Source of the DNA: Bacteroidales bacterium
Lineage (GTDB): Bacteria > Bacteroidota > Bacteroidia > Bacteroidales > P3
Assembly: GCA_017480145.1 (NCBI GenBank)
Contig: JAFVBF010000006.1
Location: forward strand, 1-33,112
Reading direction: 5' to 3'
DNA length: 33,112 nucleotides
The notes beneath the pieces were generated by a model, which was not told where the DNA came from, did no database searches, and saw nothing but the letters and a program-made list of their open reading frames with translations. Each line of letters opens with the position of its first letter. The first letter of the stretch is position 1. This document shows positions 7,352 to 14,770 of this stretch, piece by piece. Position numbers and translations under genes: made by a program.

Positions 7352-8962
7352 ATGGCAGAAGAAGTAATCACAACCCAAACGCAGAACGAAGGGAGTGCCA
7401 ATACTCCCGTTGATGTGAACACCACCGCTGGAGCAGGCACGGCAGGCCTGCGAACCCATGTGGGTGGAGCACCTACTACCGTCAGCGGCGTTCAGAACGC
7501 CACTGGCGGAATGGGCAACCTTGTCATGCCCGATGTTGACAAGCGAATCTTCCTTTTTGAGCGCGACAAAAATTCACTAATGCAGCTCATGCTGATGGCG
7601 AAGCGCGTTAATGTGCATTCGATGGAAGTGAAGCATTATGCTATTGATCAGGGTACGTCCATTGTGACGGTGGCATCAGTTAGTGGCAATAATATTACAC
7701 TCGTCAATGCAGACAAAGGTAAGGTTAGAGCCTATGACACGCTCATGGTGAAGGGCGTGAAGGGATATAGCTTCGTTGTCGGTTCGGGCAATGTGAAGAC
7801 CCGTCGTCCGTTGCAGTTGTTTGTGAAGAGCGTGAACAGCGATGACTCCATCACCTGCGTAGCCACCAATGGCTGGAAGCAAGCCGTCACAGACCAGTAC
7901 GGGAGCCTGCCTACCTCGGAGGGAGGGAACGACAACATTATTGTTCCTGGCACAAAGATTGTGCGCTTGTCAAATGCGTTGTATGAGACTCAAAAGTGGG
8001 TGGATCCGAACACGGTGATACCAGTCCCCGATGATCTCTATCTGCAAAAGAGAGGCATGACCAATATTGTGTCGAAGTATTTGGCAGACCAGACTATGGA
8101 GATTCCATACGACGAGGCGGTGAAGGCAGAGGCTCAGTTACGTGAATTTAAGGCTGCAGGAAACCGCACCCTTTTAATTTCGCAGCAGAACAAGATGCTG
8201 GTGCGTTCAAGCATGGGAGACGACCAGTGGGACTACACTACTAATGGCGTGCGCTGGCAGGTGAAGCGCGAGGTGAAGCACCGCGGTTCTTGGAAGTTTG
8301 AGGATGTGCTGGCCTTGGTGAAACTGTTTTATGGCGGTCCCGATAAGCCGGAAAGTTGTATCTTCTTGATGGGAGAGAACCTTGGCTTGAGTTTGCAGTT
8401 GATTGACTGGTCAGGTCATCCAGAGGTAACAATGACACCTTTCTACAATGAGACGATGGGCTGGGCGGTGACGAAACTTCACACTATCTTCGGCGATGTT
8501 CAGCTGAGAATGGAACACACACTGGACGACTGCGGATATGCTAACAGCGGCATCATGATTGGCGAGAATCGTTTGGTTCACTACGTTCGCCGTGGGGAGT
8601 CGAGCTATACCGAGGAGGTGATTGGTGAAGAGGCTACAAGAAACGGAGTGCTTGTGAGTGATGCTCTTGGACTGAAGGGCAATTGCCACATCTGGGTGGA
8701 TGGAGGCGATGATGACGATGACACTGCACCGGATGCTGACGAATTTCGTATATGGGGCAGTGATGAGGCTCCAACAAAAGACGACCTCGTAGATGGCATT
8801 ATCTATGTATTTGCCAATTCGATGAGGCTTGACGTTACTTCTGGCGGAAACATTGTGCAAACTGTGACGGTGGATGCTGGAGATGCGTACAAGTATAGTG
8901 CCGCAGCCAACAATAATGCTGGCGGATGGACAAAGTTCTACGGCCCCGTCTCTGCCCAGTAA
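7352..8962 (+). CDS. Major capsid protein with C-terminal extension
   Basis: This 536-residue protein sits where the coat protein is expected, after the scaffold-like gene and before a terminator. Residues 60-450 form a mixed alpha/beta region consistent with a HK97-fold coat protein (GNLVMPDVDKRIFLFERD start, TMEIPYDEAVKAEAQLREFKAAG helix, FGDVQLRMEHTLDDCGY strand region). Around residues 450-460 a Gly/Asp-rich linker (GGDDDDDTAPD) joins an extra domain of about 75 residues rich in beta-strand and ending YGPVSAQ. The extension could be a surface decoration domain. Coat protein identity rests mainly on synteny and size; no short signature motif exists for this fold. Confidence 0.8.
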   Translation: MAEEVITTQTQNEGSANTPVDVNTTAGAGTAGLRTHVGGAPTTVSGVQNATGGMGNLVMPDVDKRIFLFERDKNSLMQLMLMAKRVNVHSMEVKHYAIDQGTSIVTVASVSGNNITLVNADKGKVRAYDTLMVKGVKGYSFVVGSGNVKTRRPLQLFVKSVNSDDSITCVATNGWKQAVTDQYGSLPTSEGGNDNIIVPGTKIVRLSNALYETQKWVDPNTVIPVPDDLYLQKRGMTNIVSKYLADQTMEIPYDEAVKAEAQLREFKAAGNRTLLISQQNKMLVRSSMGDDQWDYTTNGVRWQVKREVKHRGSWKFEDVLALVKLFYGGPDKPESCIFLMGENLGLSLQLIDWSGHPEVTMTPFYNETMGWAVTKLHTIFGDVQLRMEHTLDDCGYANSGIMIGENRLVHYVRRGESSYTEEVIGEEATRNGVLVSDALGLKGNCHIWVDGGDDDDDTAPDADEFRIWGSDEAPTKDDLVDGIIYVFANSMRLDVTSGGNIVQTVTVDAGDAYKYSAAANNNAGGWTKFYGPVSAQ

Positions 8963-8983
8963 AAGCTGGAATGACATTTTGAC

Positions 8984-9020
8984 ATCGGGGCGGACACTGG
9001 CGAAAACCGTCCGCCCCGAT
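8984..9020 (+). terminator. Hairpin terminator after the major capsid gene
   Basis: A perfect 12-bp GC-rich stem (8984-8995 with 9009-9020) closes a 13-nt loop and is followed by TTTATATAATAAA. It lies 21 bp after the capsid stop and 22 bp before the next start. It may partly terminate transcription so that coat protein is made in excess of downstream proteins. Confidence 0.7.
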
Positions 9021-9042
9021 TTATATAATAAAGAATGAAAAT

Positions 9043-9534
9043 ATGAAGGTAAAAACATACGGGATTCAAGGGCTTACCGAGTGGCACGGTAAGTTGATGG
9101 CAGGCTCAATAGAAGTGGCTGTATCATTTGTTGGAGGGACTGCCTCTCCGAGTGGTTCGCAACCTGCGTACATGATGACGAATGATCCGATTGTGCAGCT
9201 TGTTGTGGAGAAATCAAAGGAATTCAAAGATGGTTTTATTCAGCTGATAATGACGCAGGAACTGCCTGGAAATCATGGTCGGGTAGCGATGCCCAAAGGT
9301 TCTATCTATAAAAATTCTAATACCCCAAAATCCCATGAGGCGAATACGACAGCGGCGAAAGACGAGGCTCAGGGTCAACCCGAAAAAATCGTAGAAGTTG
9401 CCAGCATAGAAGATGCAAGAGATTTCTTATCGGAGCAATTTGAAGATGTTCGCAAAAGCGACCTGCGTAGCAAACAATCCATCAAGAACTGTGCAATAGA
9501 ACACGGTGTCTCATTCATCGGAATAGAGCTCTAA
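9043..9534 (+). CDS. Phage structural protein of unknown function after the capsid gene
   Basis: This 163-residue protein has two parts. Residues 1-85 look beta-rich with a V-S-F-V-G-G-T turn and a KGSIYKN end. Residues 105-163 are charged and helical, ending RSKQSIKNCAIEHGVSFIGIEL. A low-complexity linker (SHEANTTAAKDEAQGQPEK) joins them. Being first after the capsid gene, and 3 bp from the next, it is probably a head decoration or completion protein. No family is recognised. Confidence 0.5.
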   Translation: MKVKTYGIQGLTEWHGKLMAGSIEVAVSFVGGTASPSGSQPAYMMTNDPIVQLVVEKSKEFKDGFIQLIMTQELPGNHGRVAMPKGSIYKNSNTPKSHEANTTAAKDEAQGQPEKIVEVASIEDARDFLSEQFEDVRKSDLRSKQSIKNCAIEHGVSFIGIEL

Positions 9535-9537
9535 TCC

Positions 9538-10239
9538 ATGAACTACAGCGTGAGCGATATAATGAGGGATGTTCGCATCACCTTGGATCAAAACAATGTC
9601 TCCGAGACACTTGTGTCACTCGGTGACATTGATACTCTGACGCTGGAACAGATTATAGAGAGCAAGATAGAGGTGGCTGCAAGGACCGTGGAGAGTACGG
9701 CGCCTAACGTGATGCTTGACAGCGGCAAGGCTTTTGCAAACCGGTCCACGCCGCACCAGAAGCTTGTATATGGGGAGACCATTAGCGAAGGTGTTGTGTA
9801 CTGGGTTTCTGAACATGGCCGTGGCAGCGGGAGAATACTACTTCCGTCTGATTTCCTGCGTCTTGTAACATTCAAGATGAGTGACTGGGAGTATGGCGTG
9901 ACATCTCTTGTTCGCGAGGGCGATGCACTATATTCTCGCCAATTTTCGCGTTATCCAGGCTTACGGGGCAATATACAGCGTCCAGTGGTGACGATGCGGA
10001 ATCAGATTGAAGGGCTGGTGCTTGAGTTTTTTTCCTGTGATGCGGGGGATTCGGTGACGGTAGAGAAAGCACAATATATAGCTATACCTAAGATTCGTGA
10101 CGGAAATATCGACCTTTGCGAACGGCTGAGACCTGCTGTGGTATATTACATTGCCTGCCTTGTTGCACAGAGTACGGGTGACAACGCCCTATCCGAATCA
10201 ATGCAGGCTACGTGTAAGCAATTGATGGAGATGGCTTAA
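9538..10239 (+). CDS. Probable head-tail connector (adaptor) protein
   Basis: This 233-residue protein begins with a helical, DNA-packaging-adaptor-like N-terminus (MNYSVSDIMRDVRITLDQ). A beta-rich middle follows with GSGRILLPSDFLRLVTFKMSDWEYGVTSLV, and the C-terminus is helical (LRPAVVYYIACLVAQSTGDNALSESM). Proteins of this length and layout, including the 'LPSDFLRL' type strand, are typical of adaptor/tail-tube proteins that dock on the portal in podovirus-like phages. The call is by layout and position; no catalytic motif is expected. The 3-bp gap to the previous gene suggests coupling. Confidence 0.55.
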   Translation: MNYSVSDIMRDVRITLDQNNVSETLVSLGDIDTLTLEQIIESKIEVAARTVESTAPNVMLDSGKAFANRSTPHQKLVYGETISEGVVYWVSEHGRGSGRILLPSDFLRLVTFKMSDWEYGVTSLVREGDALYSRQFSRYPGLRGNIQRPVVTMRNQIEGLVLEFFSCDAGDSVTVEKAQYIAIPKIRDGNIDLCERLRPAVVYYIACLVAQSTGDNALSESMQATCKQLMEMA

Positions 10240-10253
10240 AAAACTGCGTGGAT

Positions 10254-10838
10254 ATGGCTTTACAGAGACTTTATTTTATTGGCGAGTTTGCAAGTAATGA
10301 TGCTTTGTGGCGGCGTTATCCGTCCGGCGGCATCGAAGGCGAATACGTCAGCATAGACGGAACAGACTATGGATGGAATAAATACACCCGCCGATGGGAA
10401 GACCTTGACGGCAAAGGATTGGACGCTGATGACAGCAATGAAGGCATTGAATCCAAGCCTGACTCATCAGAGACCAACACTGGAGGAAGATGCTGCTGTC
10501 TCACACCAATAGAGAGCAAAATAAAGACCAATGCCAAGACCATTACGGCACTCAAAAGCCGAGTTGCCGAAATAGAAGGCATGACGAAAGACCACAACGC
10601 AGCCATCATTACGCAAAGCGGAAGGATAGGGCAAATTGAATTTCGGCAACAAGCGAATGAAAAACTGTTCTCGGCTCTATCTATTGAAATCGAAAACCTC
10701 GTCTATTGCCACTGTGGTAACGAGGACGATCGTAATAAGGATTTTCCCGCCCTGTTGCGCGGAGAGGTCTACCGACGTACAGAACTGAGTGCCGAGGATT
10801 CAGCCAACACCGTCAAAAGCCATCTGTCGCTCATATAA
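10254..10838 (+). CDS. Phage appendage/fibre-like protein with coiled coil
   Basis: About 194 residues. The N-terminal 55 residues (LYFIGEF, GEYVSIDGTDYGWNKYTRRWEDLDG) match the small beta repeat often seen in gut-phage fibres, in which a 'YVxIDGxxYxWN' element precedes a Trp. A cluster of three cysteines (GRCCCL) near residue 79 precedes a heptad-like coiled coil (SKIKTNAKTITALKSRVAEIE and on), implying a trimer. ATG 10254 is preferred over GTG 10248. It is probably a virion fibre or its anchor. Confidence 0.5.
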   Translation: MALQRLYFIGEFASNDALWRRYPSGGIEGEYVSIDGTDYGWNKYTRRWEDLDGKGLDADDSNEGIESKPDSSETNTGGRCCCLTPIESKIKTNAKTITALKSRVAEIEGMTKDHNAAIITQSGRIGQIEFRQQANEKLFSALSIEIENLVYCHCGNEDDRNKDFPALLRGEVYRRTELSAEDSANTVKSHLSLI

Positions 10839-10850
10839 AAACACGTAAGC

Positions 10851-11450
10851 ATGCAAATATATAACAACATAACGCAGATACTCTCCGTCAAAAGCGTGTC
10901 CACCACCTACAGAATACCACGCTTCATTGTCTATTATCAGGGAAAGACCTACGACAATGCCCCCGCCAACTACGACGGCAGCGGATATGTGGGGTCATAC
11001 ACTATAGCCAACACATTGCTCTCCACCAATCTCAACATGGGAGGTTCGACCTCCGTCTCCAGCGGTGGCAAAATCGCTTCCTCCGTCTCCAGCGGCTACT
11101 ACTTCATACTTCATCCCGACACCCCGTCCCCCTATAGTTTCCATCGATGGGGATGCTATTGGGCAGAAATCGTCACATCATCCAAAATCATCCCTGTCGG
11201 CACGCTTGCCTTCCGATTCGACCCAGATGGGAAGAGAATCATCCCAGCTTCTCAGGAACGGCTTAGCGAACTGCTTGAAAAGCCACAGGGCATAAACCAT
11301 GAGAAAGTCGGCCTGATGCAGGTGCGCTCCGCAGACGTGGCCTCTGATATGCAGTCATATATTAAAAATGGAATTCTTCAACAAGCCAAAGAGCAGATGA
11401 TTGCACAGGCCAATGGAAGCAACAACGGAATCCTTAAACTATTAGGCTAA
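10851..11450 (+). CDS. Phage structural protein of unknown function
   Basis: This 199-residue protein has a beta-rich N-terminal half with Ser/Gly/Tyr-rich repeats (GSGYVGSYTIANTLLSTNLNMGG, then SVSSGGKIASSVSSGYYF, where SVSSGGK and SVSSGYY repeat) and an alpha-helical C-terminal half ending ANGSNNGILKLLG. The composition resembles a surface-exposed virion protein. It starts 12 bp after the previous gene and is probably in the same transcript. No family is recognised. Confidence 0.5.
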   Translation: MQIYNNITQILSVKSVSTTYRIPRFIVYYQGKTYDNAPANYDGSGYVGSYTIANTLLSTNLNMGGSTSVSSGGKIASSVSSGYYFILHPDTPSPYSFHRWGCYWAEIVTSSKIIPVGTLAFRFDPDGKRIIPASQERLSELLEKPQGINHEKVGLMQVRSADVASDMQSYIKNGILQQAKEQMIAQANGSNNGILKLLG

Positions 11451-11474
11451 CTTCTTAAATCATTAGGCTAACCC
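11433..11474 (+). repeat. 21-bp imperfect tandem duplication across a stop codon
   Basis: The segment 11433-11453 is repeated at 11454-11474 with small changes (shared core ATTAGGCTAAC). The first copy encodes the last residues and TAA stop of the 10851-11450 gene. It looks like a recent slippage duplication in the 3' untranslated strip. Confidence 0.7.
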
Positions 11475-11507
11475 GCCATCCATAAACCCATAAAACCAGC
11501 AAAAAAC

Positions 11508-11882
11508 ATGGCAGAGACAGTGACAACCAACCCCGCCGTCACAGGCGGCACGCAGGAGGGAACCTCAGTGCTTGGACGCGAGGCCCTAAAGGCACTATTC
11601 AAAGACGGTATGTATATCACCGAGCAGGGTATGGCATCCCTCATCGACGCAGTACTGCATCATGAGGACATCGAAGTTCTCAATCAGGCCATAGGGGTAG
11701 GCAGCGAGCAATTTCTCTCGGCACAACAAGAAATACAAAGCCTGCGCTCTGAAATCGAGGCATTGCGCTCCAAAATCGAGGCCCTGCACCCCATGACCGC
11801 CGACGATGTGGACACCGCCACGCCCTCCTACGATGACGGTGGCGAGCAGCACACGGGCGGCGGAGCACTGAACCTGCTGTGA
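11508..11882 (+). CDS. Small coiled-coil phage protein
   Basis: This 124-residue protein has a Thr/Gly-rich N-terminus, a short helical region (EALKALFKDGMYITEQGMASLIDAVLHHED) and a strong coiled coil (residues about 68-92, repeating LRSEIEALRSKIEAL). It ends in an acidic, Gly-rich tail (YDDGGEQHTGGGALNLL). It sits among fibre genes and could be a trimerising fibre element or chaperone. Function unknown. A perfect 12-bp palindrome (11925-11936) lies in the gap that follows. Confidence 0.5.
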   Translation: MAETVTTNPAVTGGTQEGTSVLGREALKALFKDGMYITEQGMASLIDAVLHHEDIEVLNQAIGVGSEQFLSAQQEIQSLRSEIEALRSKIEALHPMTADDVDTATPSYDDGGEQHTGGGALNLL

Positions 11883-11982
11883 CCCGCCACGGAGAGGCTG
11901 ACCGCCCCTCCGGCAAACGAAACGGAAACCGGTTTCAACAAATAAACTTTTTTCATTAACCCCAAAAACACAAAAAAACACC

Positions 11983-12480
11983 ATGAGCAAGAGATATCTT
12001 GACATCAGCGGCCTCACCTACCTGTGGGCCAAAATCAAACAGAGCATCCTCTCCAGCATCAACGCCGCAAACCTCATCCCAGCCAGCACCAAGGGACAGC
12101 CCGGCGGCGTGGCACCACTCAACGACAGCGGCCTCATCGACGCCGACTACCTCCCCTCCTACGTGGACGACGTTATCATCGTGGCCAAGAACCCATCCTC
12201 CACCGGCATCCATGACATGTTCATCGCCCGCGATGGCGACGGACAGCCCATCGAGCCCGAGAGCGGCAAGATCTACGTCCTTGACGAAGACGCCACACTC
12301 GACCTCCAGGGCGGCAACCACGCCACCAACGGCGAAAGCTATGCCGCCGAATCACAGTTCCGCTGGACCGGAGCCCGATACGTCAAGCTGGCCGACGGAG
12401 GAGTGCGCTCCATGACCGACCAGGAGATTGACGACATCATCGCCAGCGTAGAGGATACCCCCGCCCCCGGCGAGGAATAG
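11983..12480 (+). CDS. Tail-fibre-type protein with N-terminal anchor
   Basis: This 165-residue protein begins with the anchor pattern MSK-x-Y-x-D-x-x-G-L-x-x-x-W, repeated at the start of the gene at 12589. The middle holds the phage-fibre signature PASTKGQPGGVAPLNDSGLIDADYLPSYVDDVI (residues about 34-66), and a GKIYVLDED...FRWTGARYVKLADG element follows. These are typical of Bacteroidales phage fibre and baseplate attachment proteins. It is very C-rich at third codon positions. It is much shorter than most receptor-binding fibres, so a separate adhesin may attach to it. Confidence 0.65.
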   Translation: MSKRYLDISGLTYLWAKIKQSILSSINAANLIPASTKGQPGGVAPLNDSGLIDADYLPSYVDDVIIVAKNPSSTGIHDMFIARDGDGQPIEPESGKIYVLDEDATLDLQGGNHATNGESYAAESQFRWTGARYVKLADGGVRSMTDQEIDDIIASVEDTPAPGEE

Positions 12481-12501
12481 CCTGGGACTGAAAAACCGGG
12501 C

Positions 12502-12558
12502 GGCGGGTGGGGAGACCCGCCATCCTATGGCCCCGCCGGCGGTGACTCCGGCGGGGCC
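12502..12558 (+). terminator. Two GC-rich hairpins between the fibre genes
   Basis: A 7-bp stem (12502-12508 with 12515-12521) and an 11-bp perfect stem (12529-12539 with 12548-12558) fill the gap between the fibre genes. Neither is followed by a T-run, so they may pause RNA polymerase or protect mRNA ends, or mark a recombination boundary. Termination itself is uncertain. Confidence 0.45.
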
Positions 12559-12588
12559 ACGAAGCACAACCTAAAAAACGATAAAACA

Positions 12589-13191
12589 ATGAGCAAGGCA
12601 TACATGGACGGACAGGGGCTGCGGGCAATCTGGAAGGCCATCCTAAAAAAATTCGCTGGCAGGGCGGAAGTGAGTGAAGCCCTGAGCGGCAAGGCGGACA
12701 CGACGGCGGTGAGCCGCATCCACTATTTGACGACGGCGGCTAACAAGATTACCCATGCGGCGATGGCGGCTGATGCACAGGCGGGCATTGATGCGCAGGC
12801 GGCGTATCTGGAGGTTGCCGCCGTGTCGGACACGTCGCATCGACAGTATGTCGGCGTGACGTTCGAGGATGGAGACAGGTTTATGGATGGCACGAACCTG
12901 CGCGTGGAGCTGCACATGGCGGCCTACGAGGGTGAGTGCTACCTGCTGCTGCGCAACAAGGGTGCGAGTGACGCAACACTGCTGCTGACGGTGGTGAATG
13001 ACAATGGCACGCTGTGCCATATGGCCATGACAGAGGAGGGCATCGCCCTGCCCGCGGGCAAGACGGTGGAGGTGAGCGTGGCACGGGCCCCGGGGATATA
13101 CACTATCGGCGGCACCAACCGCCGCCTTGCCGTGGTCACGGCCAGCGAGCCGCTGATGGAGCGGGAGGCGACGGACACCGCTACAAACTAA
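12589..13191 (+). CDS. Second fibre-type protein sharing the N-terminal anchor
   Basis: This 200-residue protein starts MSK-x-Y-x-D-x-x-G-L-x-x-x-W-x-x-I, the same pattern as the preceding gene. A coiled/helical stretch follows (VSEALSGKADTTAVSRI; AANKITHAAMAADAQAGID). From residue 75 on a beta-sandwich-like domain appears (VAAVSDTSHRQYVGVTFED, YECYLLLRN-type strands, APGIYTIGGTNRRLAVVTAS). The third codon position is G-rich, unlike the C-rich gene before it, suggesting separate ancestry. After its stop the same frame continues into an orphan coding-like remnant (13210-13347). Confidence 0.6.
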   Translation: MSKAYMDGQGLRAIWKAILKKFAGRAEVSEALSGKADTTAVSRIHYLTTAANKITHAAMAADAQAGIDAQAAYLEVAAVSDTSHRQYVGVTFEDGDRFMDGTNLRVELHMAAYEGECYLLLRNKGASDATLLLTVVNDNGTLCHMAMTEEGIALPAGKTVEVSVARAPGIYTIGGTNRRLAVVTASEPLMEREATDTATN

Positions 13192-13209
13192 ACCGACACA
13201 GTGCCATGA

Positions 13210-13347
13210 GAAGAAGCTATAGATCTGGTGAATGCCACCAATGCCTCGGCCTGCGGCAACTGGCTTAAATTCGGTATCACTCAATGGGCTTCCAGCATCC
13301 GTTTTTTAGGATACGTCAGAGATTTGAAACTTTATATAAAAGACTGA
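13210..13347 (+). pseudogene. Orphaned 3' end of a fibre-like gene
   Basis: From 13210 to the TGA at 13345 one frame encodes 45 protein-like residues (AIDLVNATNASACGNWLK, then FGITQWASSIRFLGYVRD and LKLYIKD), with alternating strand pattern, but has no start codon. It is in the same frame as the 12589 gene, separated from it only by TAA (13189) and TGA (13207). It looks like the C-terminal end of an earlier fibre left behind by recombination or gene replacement. Confidence 0.5.
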
Positions 13348-13350
13348 GCG

Positions 13351-13746
13351 ATGAATGAGACGTTGCAGATGATACTGTCCGCCCTGAGCGGCGGAGTGCT
13401 GACCGGGCTGGTGACGATTCCGTCCGTCATAAGGAAAGCCAAGGCAGAGGCACGCAGTGCCGACCTTGACAACCTGCAGAAGGCAATGGACGGGTGGCAT
13501 ACACTGGCCGACGAGCGGCAGGAGGCCAATCGGGACAGAGAACAGCAGATAAAAGGACTAAACCAGCGCATTGACACGCTGAACGCCGTCATAACAGAAC
13601 GCTATCAGGAAATAGGCGACTGGAGGACACGCTACCACGAGAAGTGCGAAGAATTGTCTGCTCTCCGCATCAAGGAGGCCACGAACGAGGTGAGGCTGTG
13701 CCAGGTGCGAAACTGCAAGGACAGAACGCCCCCTACCGGCTTTTAA
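13351..13746 (+). CDS. Membrane-anchored coiled-coil protein of the lysis block, possible holin-like
   Basis: This 131-residue protein has a single N-terminal membrane segment (residues about 6-27, ILSALSGGVLTGLVTIPSVI) followed by a basic patch and a long coiled coil (about 40-110, QKAMDGWHTLADERQEANRD and on). It ends with two cysteines (LCQVRNCKD). It lies directly upstream of the endolysin and spanin genes, where Bacteroidales phages often place a one-segment membrane protein. A holin or holin partner is plausible, but only by position and topology. Confidence 0.55.
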   Translation: MNETLQMILSALSGGVLTGLVTIPSVIRKAKAEARSADLDNLQKAMDGWHTLADERQEANRDREQQIKGLNQRIDTLNAVITERYQEIGDWRTRYHEKCEELSALRIKEATNEVRLCQVRNCKDRTPPTGF

Positions 13747-13798
13747 AGAAAATTCCACTTACGGACAATCCGAAAAAAACACGAAAAACACTTCAACA

Positions 13799-14248
13799 AT
13801 GAGATATTTCACAATTCACGAACTGACCAACAGCCCCACGGCAGCACGTCTGGGCATTAGGAACGAGCCCTCGGCCGAAGAGATAGTGGCTCTGACTGAA
13901 CTGGCCAACAACGTGCTCGACCCTGCCCGCAGTCGTTTCGGCAGGCCTGTGATGGTGACCAGCGGATACCGATCGCCTGCGCTGAACAGGGCCGTCGGAG
14001 GAGCGGCCAACAGCCAGCACAGCAAAGGCGAGGCGGCGGACCTATCAACCGGCAGTGCCAAAGGCAACGGCAGACTGGCACGCATCATCTTCGAGCAGGG
14101 CATGTTCGACCAACTGATACTGGAGAACGCCACAAGTGACGGAACGCAGTGCGACTGGGTGCATGTGTCGTACGCCAAGACGGGCAACCGCCGACAAACG
14201 CTCATCAAGTGCCGTGGATGCAAGGGGTACAAGGCGTTTGGATTCTGA
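13799..14248 (+). CDS. Endolysin, peptidase M15 family
   Basis: This 149-residue enzyme carries the M15 zinc-site motif S72-x-H74-x-x-G-x-A-x-D81 (NSQHSKGEAADLS) and the second histidine in D119-W-V-H122-V. These are the metal ligands of D-Ala-D-Ala carboxypeptidase-type or L-Ala-D-Glu-type peptidases, which cut peptidoglycan stem peptides at lysis. The SGYRS element (residues 55-59) is also typical. There is no signal peptide, so export depends on a holin. It spans the usual domain length with no cell-wall binding domain, as expected for a Gram-negative host. Confidence 0.9.
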   Translation: MRYFTIHELTNSPTAARLGIRNEPSAEEIVALTELANNVLDPARSRFGRPVMVTSGYRSPALNRAVGGAANSQHSKGEAADLSTGSAKGNGRLARIIFEQGMFDQLILENATSDGTQCDWVHVSYAKTGNRRQTLIKCRGCKGYKAFGF

Positions 14249-14282
14249 ACTGTCAGGACAGATGTCTGACACATATTTCTTT

Positions 14283-14291
14283 CCCCCCCCC
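14283..14291 (+). repeat. Run of nine C residues before the spanin gene
   Basis: A homopolymer of nine C lies in the 72-bp gap between the endolysin and spanin genes, 29 bp before the spanin ATG. Such a tract is prone to slippage and could alter leader spacing. Its exact length is also sensitive to sequencing error. Confidence 0.6.
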
Positions 14292-14320
14292 AATGTTTAA
14301 CACAGAAAACACATAATATT

Positions 14321-14758
14321 ATGCGCAAATTTGGCCATAATTTATTCCTGACATTTGCAATGCTATTCGTCGTTTGCAGTCACCTGGCGTCTTGCAAAGA
14401 AGAGAGATACATTGTACGTGAAATCCCTGTTGAGGTTCCCAAAGTGGAGGCTATGTATCGGACGGACACGGTGATTGAGATTCATTTTATTGAACGGAAT
14501 AACATTTTAATGACGGACAGTTCGAAAGGACTTGTGGATACGGTGCGGGTGACAGTGCGTGAGGTAAGGGACCGTTACCGCTCGGTGCATGACACTGCGC
14601 ATGACAGCGTGGCTGTGCCTGTGTATCTGCATGACACGGTGGACATCACCGACCATGCGGCCATGTCTATGGCCGAGGGCAGGCTGGAGGAGGCACGACG
14701 CTCGTGGCTTGTGGCGGTGTTGCTGCTGGTTGTGGCTGTCTTGATAAGGATGAAGTAA
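14321..14758 (+). CDS. Single-protein spanin (lipoprotein plus C-terminal membrane segment)
   Basis: This 145-residue protein has a lipoprotein signal peptide with a clear lipobox, L-A-S-C25, followed by KEE. The middle is charged and beta-rich (IVREIPVEVPK, DTVRVTVREVRDRYRS). The last 17 residues are a membrane segment (WLVAVLLLVVAVLIRMK). Outer-membrane lipid anchor plus inner-membrane C-terminal helix in one chain is the layout of unimolecular spanins such as phage T1 gp11, which fuse the two membranes in the last step of lysis. Its place right after the endolysin fits. The lack of sequence motifs makes this a topology call. Confidence 0.75.
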   Translation: MRKFGHNLFLTFAMLFVVCSHLASCKEERYIVREIPVEVPKVEAMYRTDTVIEIHFIERNNILMTDSSKGLVDTVRVTVREVRDRYRSVHDTAHDSVAVPVYLHDTVDITDHAAMSMAEGRLEEARRSWLVAVLLLVVAVLIRMK

Positions 14759-14770
14759 TTCCTTTCTTGT

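Noticed and set aside
8411-9058. 215-codon minus-strand frame over the capsid gene 3' end
   Set aside because: It is a shadow of the capsid gene, shows no domain and crosses the capsid terminator.
13206-13268. Short plus-strand frame starting MRRSYRSGE
   Set aside because: It is out of frame with the more protein-like remnant at 13210-13347 and matches nothing.
12643-13284. 213-codon minus-strand frame over the second fibre gene
   Set aside because: It is antisense to a well-supported gene; its His/Arg-rich sequence is a by-product of the GC-rich codons of the fibre gene.
11983-13347. Diversity-generating retroelement at the fibre locus
   Set aside because: No reverse transcriptase and no template/variable repeat pair was seen in the window.
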